Shown piece after piece: positions 29,633 through 38,100 of a stretch of DNA of 38,199 nucleotides (its first letter is position 1; each line of letters begins with the position of its first letter). The position numbers were made by a program, and so were the translations under genes. Where the stretch lies: positions 1 through 38,199 of the IMG/VR virus record IMGVR_UViG_3300033997_000205; one strand, 5' to 3'. Source of the stretch: a virus. The notes beneath the pieces are model-generated. The model made no database searches and was not told the DNA's origin. It was given only the letters and a program-made list of their open reading frames with translations.

Positions 29633-30254
29633 CGGCCACCTCCAAAATTGACGACAGGGCAGCATGATCGATGCTGGCCAGTTCGGTTCGCATTAGTCTC
29701 CAGCGCGGCAGCCAATCCCTGCGCCAGTTGCCCTCTGGTATTTCCACCAGCTGGCGAATGCGTTCAGGGGTATGTGCAGGCTTGCCTTGGGTACGGACAG
29801 ACTTATAGTTTTGGACGGCGAGATAAACCATACCCCTGACTTTCGCCAGGGTTTTTCCGCGCAGGCCTGTGAACTGGGGCGCAAGCTTTTCCCATAGGTC
29901 AAAAACAATACCTGACTCATCATCCCAGGTGTAATTGCCACTATAGGCGTAGCGAACCCACCGGCGCTCAGTGTCTGGCAAGCGGCCAACAGCGCGGACA
30001 ATCTTTGTGTCATCAAACGCCCATGGCGGCAACAGCACAGCGCTTTTGCCCTTGCGTACTTCACGGGCTTTCACTCGGCTCATATCGCCACTCATGTGTT
30101 CGTCTGTGTTTTTCTTGCGGGTGTGAGCGGCAGGGATCACATAAGCGGCAACGCCGTCGTCTCCCCTGGTCTTTATATGTACCGAGTGCGCCTGAAAAAT
30201 TCGAAGGCGCACCCAGTCCAGTTGTTGGCAGTACTCGCTCACAGGCATCTCCAT
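29616..30254 (-). CDS. Q-like late regulator (putative antiterminator)
   Basis: This 212-residue basic protein is the best candidate for late gene control. The C-terminal two thirds contain GRLPDTERRWVRYAYSGNY (about 90-108), LWEKLAPQFTGLRGKTLAKVRGMVYLAVQNYK (key parts LRGKTLAKV and VYLAVQNYK, about 120-152) and a Trp/Arg-rich stretch (NWRRDWLPRWRLMR). Similar proteins stand in the Q position of VP882/PhiHAP-1-type phages, to my recollection. It is in the early leftward operon, and tandem terminators follow before the late genes. An antitermination role is inferred from this context. Confidence 0.5.
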   Translation of the reverse strand: MEMPVSEYCQQLDWVRLRIFQAHSVHIKTRGDDGVAAYVIPAAHTRKKNTDEHMSGDMSRVKAREVRKGKSAVLLPPWAFDDTKIVRAVGRLPDTERRWVRYAYSGNYTWDDESGIVFDLWEKLAPQFTGLRGKTLAKVRGMVYLAVQNYKSVRTQGKPAHTPERIRQLVEIPEGNWRRDWLPRWRLMRTELASIDHAALSSILEVAGDRTE

Positions 30255-30454
30255 CAGCTGTCTTTCCAGCCAGCATGGTCTACACAGGTTTGAATGCCTG
30301 GTAAAATTTGCTGCCGTTTTTTTGGGATGGGTGTATCACAGATGCAGCAATGTTCTGCACTAGGGATGGTTCGGTCTGGCACCTTGATCCTGCTCAGTGC
30401 CAAATTCAAATAATGTTCCGTGAACCCCTGAGCCACGTCTGCATCGTCAGCCAT
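30254..30454 (-). CDS. TraR/DksA-type zinc finger protein
   Basis: This 66-residue protein is a small TraR-like member of the DksA family. An N-terminal helix (MADDADVAQGFTEHYLNLALSRI) leads to CCICDTPIPKKRQQILPGIQTCVDH (key parts CCICDTPIP and PGIQTCVDH, about 36-60). The last zinc ligand is His rather than Cys. TraR binds RNA polymerase through the secondary channel and changes promoter choice without ppGpp. As the first gene of the leftward operon it may redirect host transcription early. Confidence 0.88.
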   Translation of the reverse strand: MADDADVAQGFTEHYLNLALSRIKVPDRTIPSAEHCCICDTPIPKKRQQILPGIQTCVDHAGWKDS

Positions 30455-30511
30455 GGTTCAGTTTCCGGTCCGTATTGTAGGTAAGTTGATAATTTGCTTA
30501 TCTTTAATCAT

Positions 30512-30529
30512 CGTAAGTGATAATTTACG
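30512..30529. promoter_or_regulatory. Operator-like inverted repeat CGTAA-n8-TTACG
   Basis: CGTAA (30512-30516) and TTACG (30525-30529) form a symmetric site in the divergent space between the TraR-like gene and the repressor gene. A partly similar GTAAGTTGATAATTTGC stands at 30481, and TATTAG/CTAATA form a second symmetric pair (30532-30558). These are the likely repressor binding sites. Confidence 0.55.
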
Positions 30530-30625
30530 GTTATTAGTAATTACCTATTTTGCTAATAGTTAAATTTTATTTCAATGCTTTTTTAACTATATTCAAAAAA
30601 GAGTGGGGAAACTGAGGATCTATTC

Positions 30626-31243
30626 ATGGACGTTGGGAAAATTCTGCGGCGAATTCGCAAGTCAAAACAGCTAACTTTGCAAGAAGTCAGCGACAAAGTT
30701 GGCGGTGCAATTCAGCCTGGTCATTTATCTCGGATAGAAAGAGAAGGGCTGGAACCATCCGGCCAGCTGCTCTTCATCCTGACCACGGCGCTCGGTATTT
30801 CGCTGGATAGTCTTTTTAGAGAAGCCTGTGGCGGTGCTGCAGCTGACCAAAAAACTCCAAGTGGCCAGCTGGTACCAGTTATAGACTGGGGGTTGGCTGA
30901 GTCGTTTGACCCTACCGTTGATCCTGTACTGGAGTACGTGTATTCGCCGTACCCTGTGGCGGGTAATGCCTATGCGCTAAGGGTTTCAGGCGAAAGTATG
31001 CAGTCAGCACAAAATGAGTCGTACCCTGATGGATCCATCATCATTGTTGTGCGTGAAAAGAACATGAGAAACAACACGCCGGTTGTTGTGACAAACGGTG
31101 CTGAAACTCCTGTGTTTAGAAAACTCATTGTTGACGGCACAGGCGCATTCCTGAAGGCTTTAAACCCTCAGTACCCTTCAGCAATTTTACATGACGAAGC
31201 TGTATTTTGTGGTACAGTGAAATTCTGTATTCAGATCGCTTGA
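30626..31243 (+). CDS. cI: CI-like repressor (HTH plus S24 peptidase domain)
   Basis: This 205-residue protein has an XRE-type HTH at about 5-60 (LRRIRKSKQLTLQEVSDKV) and a LexA/CI-type C-terminal domain. The catalytic Ser124 is in VSGESMQ and Lys166 in FRKLIVD. In this family the chain is cut at Ala-Gly about 35 residues before the serine. Here the equivalent position reads IDWGLAES, so Gly is replaced by Glu92. RecA-stimulated self-cleavage may be weak or absent. A Cys-Gly pair (68-69) is present but far from the usual spacing. It faces the leftward operon across the operator region. Confidence 0.9.
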   Translation: MDVGKILRRIRKSKQLTLQEVSDKVGGAIQPGHLSRIEREGLEPSGQLLFILTTALGISLDSLFREACGGAAADQKTPSGQLVPVIDWGLAESFDPTVDPVLEYVYSPYPVAGNAYALRVSGESMQSAQNESYPDGSIIIVVREKNMRNNTPVVVTNGAETPVFRKLIVDGTGAFLKALNPQYPSAILHDEAVFCGTVKFCIQIA

Positions 31244-31308
31244 TGGATCTATTTCACTGAAAGACGATCTCTTTCTTTGATTATAGTTAAATTTTGGCTT
31301 AGTATTCG

Positions 31309-31341
31309 CGCAGCCGTATTGCGATCCGGGTGCGTTTTTTT
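31309..31341 (+). terminator. Intrinsic terminator after the repressor gene
   Basis: CGCAGCCG (31309-31316) pairs with CGGGTGCG (31327-31334) with one mismatch, followed by TTTTTTT. It ends the repressor transcript and separates it from repA. Confidence 0.75.
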
Positions 31342-31513
31342 ATGCAGGTGAGCAATGATTTAAGAAGATTTAAAAAATTTTACCTGTTTCAGAAATGAAA
31401 AACCCGGGCTGGCACCCGGGGCTTTCTGGATAACTGTTTGAGACAGGTTAAAGGGCCTGAACAAAAACTGCGCTAACAAGCAAAGCGAAGTTTAGTTAAG
31501 GCCCTTAGAAATA
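31342..31513. other. repA upstream region with nested inverted repeats
   Basis: ACCTGTTTCA (31382-31391) and TGAGACAGGT (31439-31448) are inverted with one mismatch and enclose the CCCxGGG element. AAGGGCC (31452-31458) and GGCCCTT (31500-31506) form a second inverted pair. No gene is seen. The layout suggests a structured RNA or origin-related element upstream of repA. Confidence 0.4.
31398..31427. repeat. Hairpin-like CCCxGGG element, copy 2
   Basis: ACCCGGG and CCCGGGG stand either side of CTGGCA and are followed by CTTTCTGG. It is the counterpart of 1379-1410 after the partition genes. Both lie close to genes for plasmid maintenance. Confidence 0.45.
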
Positions 31514-31572
31514 GCAAACAAATGTGTTTTTGTGCATTTGCTCATATGTGCAAATGTTCATTTGTGTATTTT
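31514..31572. repeat. TGTGCATTTG repeat cluster E (repA upstream)
   Basis: AAATGTGTTTTTGTGCATTTG is followed by ATATGTGCAAATGTTC and ATTTGTGTATTT. Copies of GTGCATTTG and its inverted form GTGCAAATG both occur. The cluster ends about 13 bases before the repA start, so it must overlap the leader or promoter. Confidence 0.65.
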
Positions 31573-31584
31573 TAAGGATGAACT

Positions 31585-34500
31585 GTGTCCCATAATAAAA
31601 GTTCTCTCATAGAGTTCTACCAAGCGCGCTTTAACTCTGATCCATATACGCTGCTCGACTTCTGCAGCTCGGATGTTGCAGCAACAGCTGCAGAGGTTCA
31701 GGTCGACTGGCACGCTATTTCATCCGATGTCCAGCTGAACGACCAAAAGCTGCGCGGCAAAATAAAGACCCTCAAAAAAGGCTATAACGGCAAGGTTGCT
31801 GTTTACGGCTCTATTAAGCGCACAGCTGGCGGCATCGAATACCCTCACATCAACTTCACAACGCAAAAAGACGGCGGCTACACCGCGACGTTTGACGGCT
31901 TTAAAGCGCTTCTGGAGATATATCAGCAGGAGGGCGGCCAAAGAATTGATTCAGCCAGGCAAAACGCCTGGGCAGAGCAGCAAGCAAAAAAACGCCGGGA
32001 CCGACAGGACCGGCTTGCTGCTTTGGAAGCCAAGGAAAAGAAAGCCAGGGAGCTGCGCTATAACGAGCATCTGGCGTACCAGGATGTTTTTATCCGGCAG
32101 GAAAACCGTCAGCTGCCCCGTAATGCAGTTCAGTACTTAGGTGCTGAAGACGGCACCGCCCCATATTTTCAGCTAAAGCAGATTGCTGACATTGTCGCCA
32201 CTGGTGCTATTGAATTGAAGCGCATGCGCGACTGGTCAGGGGATTTCACAGCCATCGCTCTGCATGACATTCACGGCGAGTACAAGGGCCTGCAGCGGCT
32301 ATACGAAAAATTTAAAAAATATACCGTGGCCGTCGATGACCATCAGTTCGATGGCGCGCACTGTATTATTGGCGACCTTGAGTCCAGTGATAAGGCGTAT
32401 GCCACCGAAGGTTTCGCCACCGGTGCTACTGTGTTTTTAGCCACCAGCATCCCTGTTATTGTCGCAATGAACGCCGACAACCTGAAGAAGGTTCTGCGCG
32501 ATTACAGTCGCTACAGACCGGAGTTGCAGATCACTAACGCGGCAGATAACGACGCATTTAAAATTAAGGTCGGCAACAAAGGTTTAATGACGGCCATCGA
32601 GCTGCATAAAGATTTTGGGATCCGTTCTGTTTATCCGTTGTTCGATGAGCTGGACATCAGCAAGAAGCCTACCGACTTCAACGACCTGCATTGCATCGCA
32701 GGTCTGGACGAAGTGAAGAAGCAAATTAAAGCCCGTAAAAATCGACTGGTGGCACATCCTCATTATTTTGAGTACTGCCTGCAGCGGCTTAGTTTTTCTG
32801 GTCATGACAATGCAAACGATGAGGCGCTGAAGGCCGTTGGCGCTGGCATGATGCTGTCGCCAATAAAGTACAGTACAGAGCAGGTTTATCGCTATGTGCA
32901 AAACAGTCTGCCAGCTGGCGTAAGCATCAGCGAATTTAAAGTCAGAGGCCGCATTAACTGGCTGGCCAAAGGTAAACTGCACCGCGCCAGGACATTACGC
33001 TCTTTTTCAGACCAGGCACTCAGTCAGCCGAATGTAAATTATATACGCCTGCAGGGCGAAGAAACGGAGCATGGTAACGTCAGGATCCCAAGCGCTGTTG
33101 TCGACCTGGTGGAAGGTCTGCAGGGCTGTATAATTATCCGCTCCCCGATGGGTTCAGGCAAAACTGACCTGTTGATCCAGCCCATCATGCACCGCGCACC
33201 AAAGGCCGCTTACATCGCCCACAGGGTCAGCCTGATCGGTGATGCGTCAAACCGCCTGAACATTAGCAATTACCAGGACACCATGGCTTCGGAAATGCCG
33301 TTTGTTTCGCACCTGGCATGCTGTGTAAATTCCATCATTAACCCTAAATTTTCCAACGCTGACGGCCTGAACTGGTTTCAGACGGTTGATACATTGTGTA
33401 TTGATGAGGCCAGCCAGGTAATGCGACATACAACCAATGGTCCTGTCGATAATCCTGTCCTAGTGATGGACGGTTTAGTGCAAGCCATGCGCGCCTCCAG
33501 GCGTGTTCTGTTGTGCGATGCTGATGCCAATGACGGCCTGATTGACCTGTGTGAGATGGCGCGCCCTGGTGAACCTATTCACATTATCGAAGTGACCGGC
33601 ACATGCAAACACATCAGCGTCCTGCACACCGACATCAATAGCGCTTTTGCTGAAGTTATCTCGCTGGCCAAGGCTGATAAGACCGTACTGGTGGCCAACG
33701 ACTCAGCCAAAGACGGCAAAAAAATGGTTGAAGTGCTGAAGCAACAAAAGCCCGATATTCGTGTAATGCACGTTCACAAGGACAGCAAAGCGGATGCAAA
33801 CGTGGAAGCGTTTTTGAACGATCCAAACGGCGAATGCACTAAATACGATGTCATTATTTATTCACCGGCTATCAGCTCCGGGGTATCAATTACCGTTCCG
33901 CACTTTAGCAACCATGTGTCTATTTTTCATGGGGTGGTACCGCCGACAGACGCTGTACAAATGATGAGACGCGACAGAACGGCGCGCCAGTACGTCATGG
34001 GAATAGGCATAAACAACACGCAGCGGGATATTGACCGCGAGGCTATTTATCGCGGCCTGGTGGCAGCTGATGAGCTAACTGTCGATTTTGAAGAGACAAG
34101 CACAGAAATTATTCTGCGTCGGAAAAAAACCATCTATGACGAAGTTCGCCTGGCATCGATAGCGGAAGAAAACCGAAGCCGCAACGACTTCGCCAACAAC
34201 CTGCTGCTGATCCTCATAGCTGACCGCTATGTTGTCGACGCGCTTTGTGCTGATGACGATGCCATAGCTGCAGCGAAGCAAATGAAGAAGTGGGGCAAGG
34301 GGATTATCGAGATGAAACGCATCGAGATGATCATGAGCCAGCCAACACCAGACGACGACGTCTATAACCGGTTGAGCCGCTCAGAACTAAGGTCAGAGGC
34401 CGAGGCAGCACAGATTGACCGGTACCACATGGAAACGCAGTTATGCGTGGCAGAAATTACTCCGGAAGTAATAGCGTTTTATGATGACCGGGGCATCAAG

Positions 34501-35307
34501 AAAGTGGCGGCCATGGAGCTGCTGCAGTCCAGTGATGCAGAGGCCGTTGCCTACGATATGGCGCAAATAAAAAACAAGGTGGTTTTGACCAGGCATAACT
34601 ACAAACGCGCCACCAGGAATCTTTATGTGAAGCTGTTCCAACAGCTCGGCATAAACCCGATGACCGGTGAAGGTAAATTTACGCATAAAGCGGCTCGGGT
34701 GGCCATGTCGGACATACTCAAAGACAGGGCCTCTATAGAGCTGTATAACGCGCTTAAAATCGGGGCCTATGTAAACCCTAGCGCAATGCCTAAAGACCCG
34801 ACAACGTTCATTAAAAACATTCTGGAGCGTTTTGGTCTTGTGATCCACAAGTGGAAGTCAAGCGGCCACAACATGCTAATGATTGAACCCGGCTCCTGGG
34901 CCCACATGATGCGTTATGTTCAGCTCAGAAAATCGAACGGCATCAGCAGCCTTCAGTTCCACGATAAGGACGCACCTGCAGCCCTACGCAGAGAGACAGG
35001 CCTGGACGCGCAGCCAATACCTCCAGAAGCCTTTGAGGCCGAGCTCTGTGGCGATGGGGACACTTTCCAAATTAGTCATATATGTACAGATGAGAAGTAT
35101 CCCTATGTTCGAGATCGAGTGATAAGGATCGTGCATGAGTTTATATCCGGCACAGAGATCCCTCCGGAATTTGCCCAAGCCCAGTTGTCAGTACAGGACA
35201 TTTTGGATATTGACCGGCAGCTGATAGGCAAAGCGGAGCTGGTACAGCTTCTGAGGTCGCGGTATCGCGAAAGGCAGCTACGATTGAAGGTTAACCAGAA
35301 GTTATAG
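31585..35307 (+). CDS. repA: Replication protein RepA (primase-helicase)
   Basis: This 1240-residue protein is the replication initiator of the N15/VP882/PhiHAP-1 kind. A Toprim-type primase part has YATEGFATGATVFLA (about 271-285) and the later acidic AADND (about 318). The helicase part has Walker A SPMGSGKTD (about 519-527), DEAS box CIDEAS (about 605-610) and the arginine-rich QMMRRDRTAR (about 791-800). Together they resemble herpes-type origin-binding helicases. The start is GTG with AAGGA before it. In N15 the origin lies within repA, so the same may hold here. Confidence 0.92.
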   Translation: MSHNKSSLIEFYQARFNSDPYTLLDFCSSDVAATAAEVQVDWHAISSDVQLNDQKLRGKIKTLKKGYNGKVAVYGSIKRTAGGIEYPHINFTTQKDGGYTATFDGFKALLEIYQQEGGQRIDSARQNAWAEQQAKKRRDRQDRLAALEAKEKKARELRYNEHLAYQDVFIRQENRQLPRNAVQYLGAEDGTAPYFQLKQIADIVATGAIELKRMRDWSGDFTAIALHDIHGEYKGLQRLYEKFKKYTVAVDDHQFDGAHCIIGDLESSDKAYATEGFATGATVFLATSIPVIVAMNADNLKKVLRDYSRYRPELQITNAADNDAFKIKVGNKGLMTAIELHKDFGIRSVYPLFDELDISKKPTDFNDLHCIAGLDEVKKQIKARKNRLVAHPHYFEYCLQRLSFSGHDNANDEALKAVGAGMMLSPIKYSTEQVYRYVQNSLPAGVSISEFKVRGRINWLAKGKLHRARTLRSFSDQALSQPNVNYIRLQGEETEHGNVRIPSAVVDLVEGLQGCIIIRSPMGSGKTDLLIQPIMHRAPKAAYIAHRVSLIGDASNRLNISNYQDTMASEMPFVSHLACCVNSIINPKFSNADGLNWFQTVDTLCIDEASQVMRHTTNGPVDNPVLVMDGLVQAMRASRRVLLCDADANDGLIDLCEMARPGEPIHIIEVTGTCKHISVLHTDINSAFAEVISLAKADKTVLVANDSAKDGKKMVEVLKQQKPDIRVMHVHKDSKADANVEAFLNDPNGECTKYDVIIYSPAISSGVSITVPHFSNHVSIFHGVVPPTDAVQMMRRDRTARQYVMGIGINNTQRDIDREAIYRGLVAADELTVDFEETSTEIILRRKKTIYDEVRLASIAEENRSRNDFANNLLLILIADRYVVDALCADDDAIAAAKQMKKWGKGIIEMKRIEMIMSQPTPDDDVYNRLSRSELRSEAEAAQIDRYHMETQLCVAEITPEVIAFYDDRGIKKVAAMELLQSSDAEAVAYDMAQIKNKVVLTRHNYKRATRNLYVKLFQQLGINPMTGEGKFTHKAARVAMSDILKDRASIELYNALKIGAYVNPSAMPKDPTTFIKNILERFGLVIHKWKSSGHNMLMIEPGSWAHMMRYVQLRKSNGISSLQFHDKDAPAALRRETGLDAQPIPPEAFEAELCGDGDTFQISHICTDEKYPYVRDRVIRIVHEFISGTEIPPEFAQAQLSVQDILDIDRQLIGKAELVQLLRSRYRERQLRLKVNQKL

Positions 35308-35362
35308 GGCATTGACGGGCAGTACCTATAACTGTATTTTGACAACCCGAAAAAGGAAAAAA

Positions 35363-35620
35363 ATGGACATTAAAAATCTCGGCACATCAGTATTGACGAC
35401 GGCAACTCAAGACCCAGCCCTTTCAGGCGGAACAGTTAGCCCAATGACATCAGGCGGCAAAGACAAAACTGACCCGCCAGTCGTTAAAACTGTAACCTCA
35501 GAAGATATTGTGACGCTTAGTTCTGGTGAAAAGGAAGAGCCGTCAACGTATGAAGTAAGAGCTTTAACTTCTGGCGGAAAAGATAAAACCGATCCTCCGG
35601 TAGTAGTAAATCAGCAATAA
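35363..35620 (+). CDS. Small repeat protein with TSGGKDKTDPPVV motif
   Basis: This 85-residue protein starts at 35363 with AGGA upstream. It carries TSGGKDKTDPPVV twice exactly (residues 29-41 and 69-81), with a degenerate copy LSSGEKEEP between. The codons of the two exact copies differ at 10 of 13 positions without any amino acid change. The N-terminus, MDIKNLGTSVLTTATQ, could be a leader. There are no cysteines and no membrane segment. It is the first gene of an unrecognised module with the two genes that follow. No known family comes to mind. Confidence 0.6.
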   Translation: MDIKNLGTSVLTTATQDPALSGGTVSPMTSGGKDKTDPPVVKTVTSEDIVTLSSGEKEEPSTYEVRALTSGGKDKTDPPVVVNQQ

Positions 35621-35636
35621 GCCGGGGAATTAGTTA

Positions 35637-36155
35637 ATGCCGCCAGTCATTGAAAATGGATTTTTGTGCCTCTGGATACTTTTGCTGGTTTTTTTGGCTA
35701 AAAGGAATAGTAACCTGCATTCGATTTTGTTATTGATGCTGGTGCCAAAGCTACTAGATATTGCTGTGTTATCACCTTTGCTTCAGTCGATGAAAAAAGG
35801 CGACTACCGTCAATTTTTTTATGTGGCTCACAGCTTTAATGATTTATTTATGTGCCTGGTTATTTTGTGGAGGCCTTATATCCATGTTTTTACAGGCTGG
35901 CGTGTGGTGTACCATAGATTAAAATCAGAGTGGGTTTTAATTGGCACTTACTTTGGTTCTATTGCTGTCAATCTGATGGTATTCGTCGAATTTGAACAGG
36001 CCCGGCTTGGAATACAGCCGAGCCTTTTCTTCTTCGACAATTATGAGATATTTAAAGGCATACTGAGCTATGCAGAAGTAGCAATTTTAACCTGGCTCAC
36101 AATTCAAACAGTGATTGTTGTCAGAATGCTGCGTAAGAAAGGATTTTTAAAATAG
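35637..36155 (+). CDS. Multi-pass membrane protein, unknown
   Basis: This 172-residue protein has about five hydrophobic helices (about 8-22, 28-50, 65-85, 98-120 and 142-162), separated by short basic or acidic loops. The end is basic (RMLRKKGFLK), which would face the cytoplasm. The frame begins 16 bases after the repeat-protein gene, with GGGGA upstream. I do not recognise the family. Next to a small repetitive protein it could be an immunity, exporter or superinfection-exclusion component, but the sequence does not decide. Confidence 0.65.
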   Translation: MPPVIENGFLCLWILLLVFLAKRNSNLHSILLLMLVPKLLDIAVLSPLLQSMKKGDYRQFFYVAHSFNDLFMCLVILWRPYIHVFTGWRVVYHRLKSEWVLIGTYFGSIAVNLMVFVEFEQARLGIQPSLFFFDNYEIFKGILSYAEVAILTWLTIQTVIVVRMLRKKGFLK

Positions 36156-36167
36156 GAGTTTTAACTT

Positions 36168-36401
36168 GTGAATGATGTAGTACAGCAAGTATTGGCGACG
36201 GAAAGGCTACGACAGGAAGTCTCGACGTCATTAGAAGATTTATTAGATGAAGCAACTCTGTCTGCAGAGGAACTGGTAGGGATGGCCAGCGTTGCTAACC
36301 AGGTTAATCAAGGCTCTGAAAGCGGCGGCTTTTACACCGCCCTGCTAAAACAAAGTCGTAGGCTTCAAGAGCTAGTAAAGTTAATGTCGACCAACAGCTG
36401 A
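36168..36401 (+). CDS. Small helical acidic protein, unknown
   Basis: This 77-residue protein starts at GTG with AGGAG upstream. It is almost wholly helical and acidic, with leucine repeats (TSLEDLLDEATLSAEELVGMA, key part SLEDLLDEATL about 20-30). The last 21 bases overlap the 3' end of the protelomerase gene on the other strand, leaving no space for a terminator. No family is recognised. It is probably the third member of the module begun at 35363. Confidence 0.55.
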   Translation: MNDVVQQVLATERLRQEVSTSLEDLLDEATLSAEELVGMASVANQVNQGSESGGFYTALLKQSRRLQELVKLMSTNS

Positions 36402-38003
36402 CGATTTCTTAAAAGCCTCCAGGGCGGCCGTCATAGCTTCAACTCTGCCGCCCTTAATTTTTACTCGAGCGACCTCCTCTCCATTCACCAGCGCCACCGC
36501 TTCATAGTGTTCATCATCCACTTTTTGGGCCTTCAGGAATGGTTTTACACCAGCACCATCTGCAGGTTCTGTTTTATCCTGGCGCGCACTTTTGGCAGGA
36601 ACAGGCGCCACAGTCACCTCCACATTAGTCACCGCTAAAGCGTCGGCCGTTAAGTCTAAATAGTCCTTGATCACTTTCCGGCCGGAGCCGATTTCCCTGG
36701 TGATCACTGACTGGTTGATGGTGGCATTTGGGTCCTGCTTCAGGCGCCCCTTTGCCCAGTCGTGAATTTTTAAAAGAGCTGGCCGTTCCGCCATCTCCTC
36801 ATCCAGTGCCATCATAGCCTCCAGTCTGGTTTTGAATTTGACCGGTTCAGCTGCAGTAGCTTCTGGTTCGTCATAGTTTATTTTGAACTGTTTGTAAGCT
36901 TTCTGCGTTTCCATATCCTCGTGGCCCAGCATCTCTTGCCAGAAAACATCCTCATCCTTTTTAGCCCAGCGTTTGTCGCGCTTAAAAAACAGCTCATACA
37001 CCAGGCGCGCCCATATTGCCCGGGAGTCTTTAAAAACCCGCTCATTATCGTCAAAAAATTGCTTTGCAGTGGTATTAAGCGTTTTTGCACAACGCTTATT
37101 AATCGCGTCGTTTCGCTTCACTTCTGGCAGCTCGTCAAAGTCATCCAGGGCTACAACTTCAGGCAGCTGTCGCATTTGCTCTATAGCCTGCATTACAAGG
37201 TTAGCGTCGACCAGAGTGTAAATCGTGTATGAGTCGCTGTAGTCGGCACCACCGCGCTTTTTGGCCTGTCCGGAGAATTCCATCCGTTGTTTATCCAGGA
37301 CTTTAAACTCACCCTGTTTTAGTATTTCGACTGACCTGCGGCCAGTGGCAAAGCCTATGCCGAGTGCCAAGCGGCTGAAACTATAAGCACTGTCGCTGCC
37401 AACAGTCTTTGTTTTCTTCGTCAGTAGGTCGACCACACTGGCGAGCAGTTGGTGATAGTTAATTTCAACAGTGGAGTGCTTCTTATATTCCAACGATTCG
37501 GCCGCCTGGTCTGCCAGTTTCGCTTTTTGGGCGCTGGCAACAGTTAAATGGCGCATCACCTCGTGGTCCAGTTTCATGCCCTTAATATCTTCATAGGCTT
37601 CATTGTTATCTTTGATGCTATTTAACAGGTCTCTATGAGCAAGCCTTATATCAGTTATGTGATATTTTTCATTCATTTTTAGAAAGGCATCAGCGAACTG
37701 AGGATACTTCTTAGAAAGCCTCTCTATTTGCTGCCCTAAGCTGTGGTGCTTCCAATTCTGAGCCGTTACCTCTGCTCTAGCCTGCGTCATATACTTGCGA
37801 TAGGTGCCGAGCGCTATCCTGGCATCGTCTTTTTTTCGGCCGTCATCATGCAATTTGTTTTTAAACTTTGTTGCTGCCCGAGTTATCAGCTTTGTTTTTT
37901 CTGACCGATTCAAAGAGTCATCAGCATCGATGACTTTCACCTCTGCTATCAGCTCATCAACTAACTTTTTTAAGTCTACCTTCTTTCTGCTTTCGCCACT
38001 CAT
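36381..38003 (-). CDS. telN: Protelomerase (TelN-type hairpin telomere resolvase)
   Basis: This 540-residue enzyme cuts replicated telomere joints and reseals them as hairpins. The start at 38003 has GAGG upstream; the frame from 38033 adds ten unlikely residues. Compared with TelN and TelK, the active-site residues are visible: Arg in ATGRRSVEI (about 222), Lys in SGQAKKR (about 249), Arg in KDSRAIWARLVYE (about 328), His in LGHED (361) and the nucleophile Tyr in KAYKQFK (370). The length is nearer VP882 and PhiHAP-1 (about 520-540) than N15 (631). Its gene lies beside the telomere it acts on. Confidence 0.96.
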   Translation of the reverse strand: MSGESRKKVDLKKLVDELIAEVKVIDADDSLNRSEKTKLITRAATKFKNKLHDDGRKKDDARIALGTYRKYMTQARAEVTAQNWKHHSLGQQIERLSKKYPQFADAFLKMNEKYHITDIRLAHRDLLNSIKDNNEAYEDIKGMKLDHEVMRHLTVASAQKAKLADQAAESLEYKKHSTVEINYHQLLASVVDLLTKKTKTVGSDSAYSFSRLALGIGFATGRRSVEILKQGEFKVLDKQRMEFSGQAKKRGGADYSDSYTIYTLVDANLVMQAIEQMRQLPEVVALDDFDELPEVKRNDAINKRCAKTLNTTAKQFFDDNERVFKDSRAIWARLVYELFFKRDKRWAKKDEDVFWQEMLGHEDMETQKAYKQFKINYDEPEATAAEPVKFKTRLEAMMALDEEMAERPALLKIHDWAKGRLKQDPNATINQSVITREIGSGRKVIKDYLDLTADALAVTNVEVTVAPVPAKSARQDKTEPADGAGVKPFLKAQKVDDEHYEAVALVNGEEVARVKIKGGRVEAMTAALEAFKKSSAVGRH

Positions 38004-38048
38004 AGCCGTCAACCTCGCAATAAAAGTACACAATAAACCCTACATATA

Positions 38049-38077
38049 TTTTTAGTTCACAACTATGTATATGTCAA
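38049..38077 (-). promoter_or_regulatory. Protelomerase promoter
   Basis: On the - strand TTGACA (38072-38077) and TAAAAA (38049-38054) are 17 bases apart, close to the sigma-70 ideal. AGGGC lies directly upstream of the -35 box, as part of the subtelomeric repeats. Binding of protelomerase there could repress its own gene; this is inferred. Confidence 0.65.
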
Positions 38078-38100
38078 GCCCTATTTTTACCATCTATGTA

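Noticed and set aside
28085-31243. VqmA-like quorum-sensing receptor as in VP882
   Set aside because: None of the early or left-operon proteins has a PAS plus LuxR-type HTH pattern.
31796-32140. 114-codon frame inside repA in another frame
   Set aside because: Basic, low-complexity overlap of a well-supported gene; no sign of independent translation.
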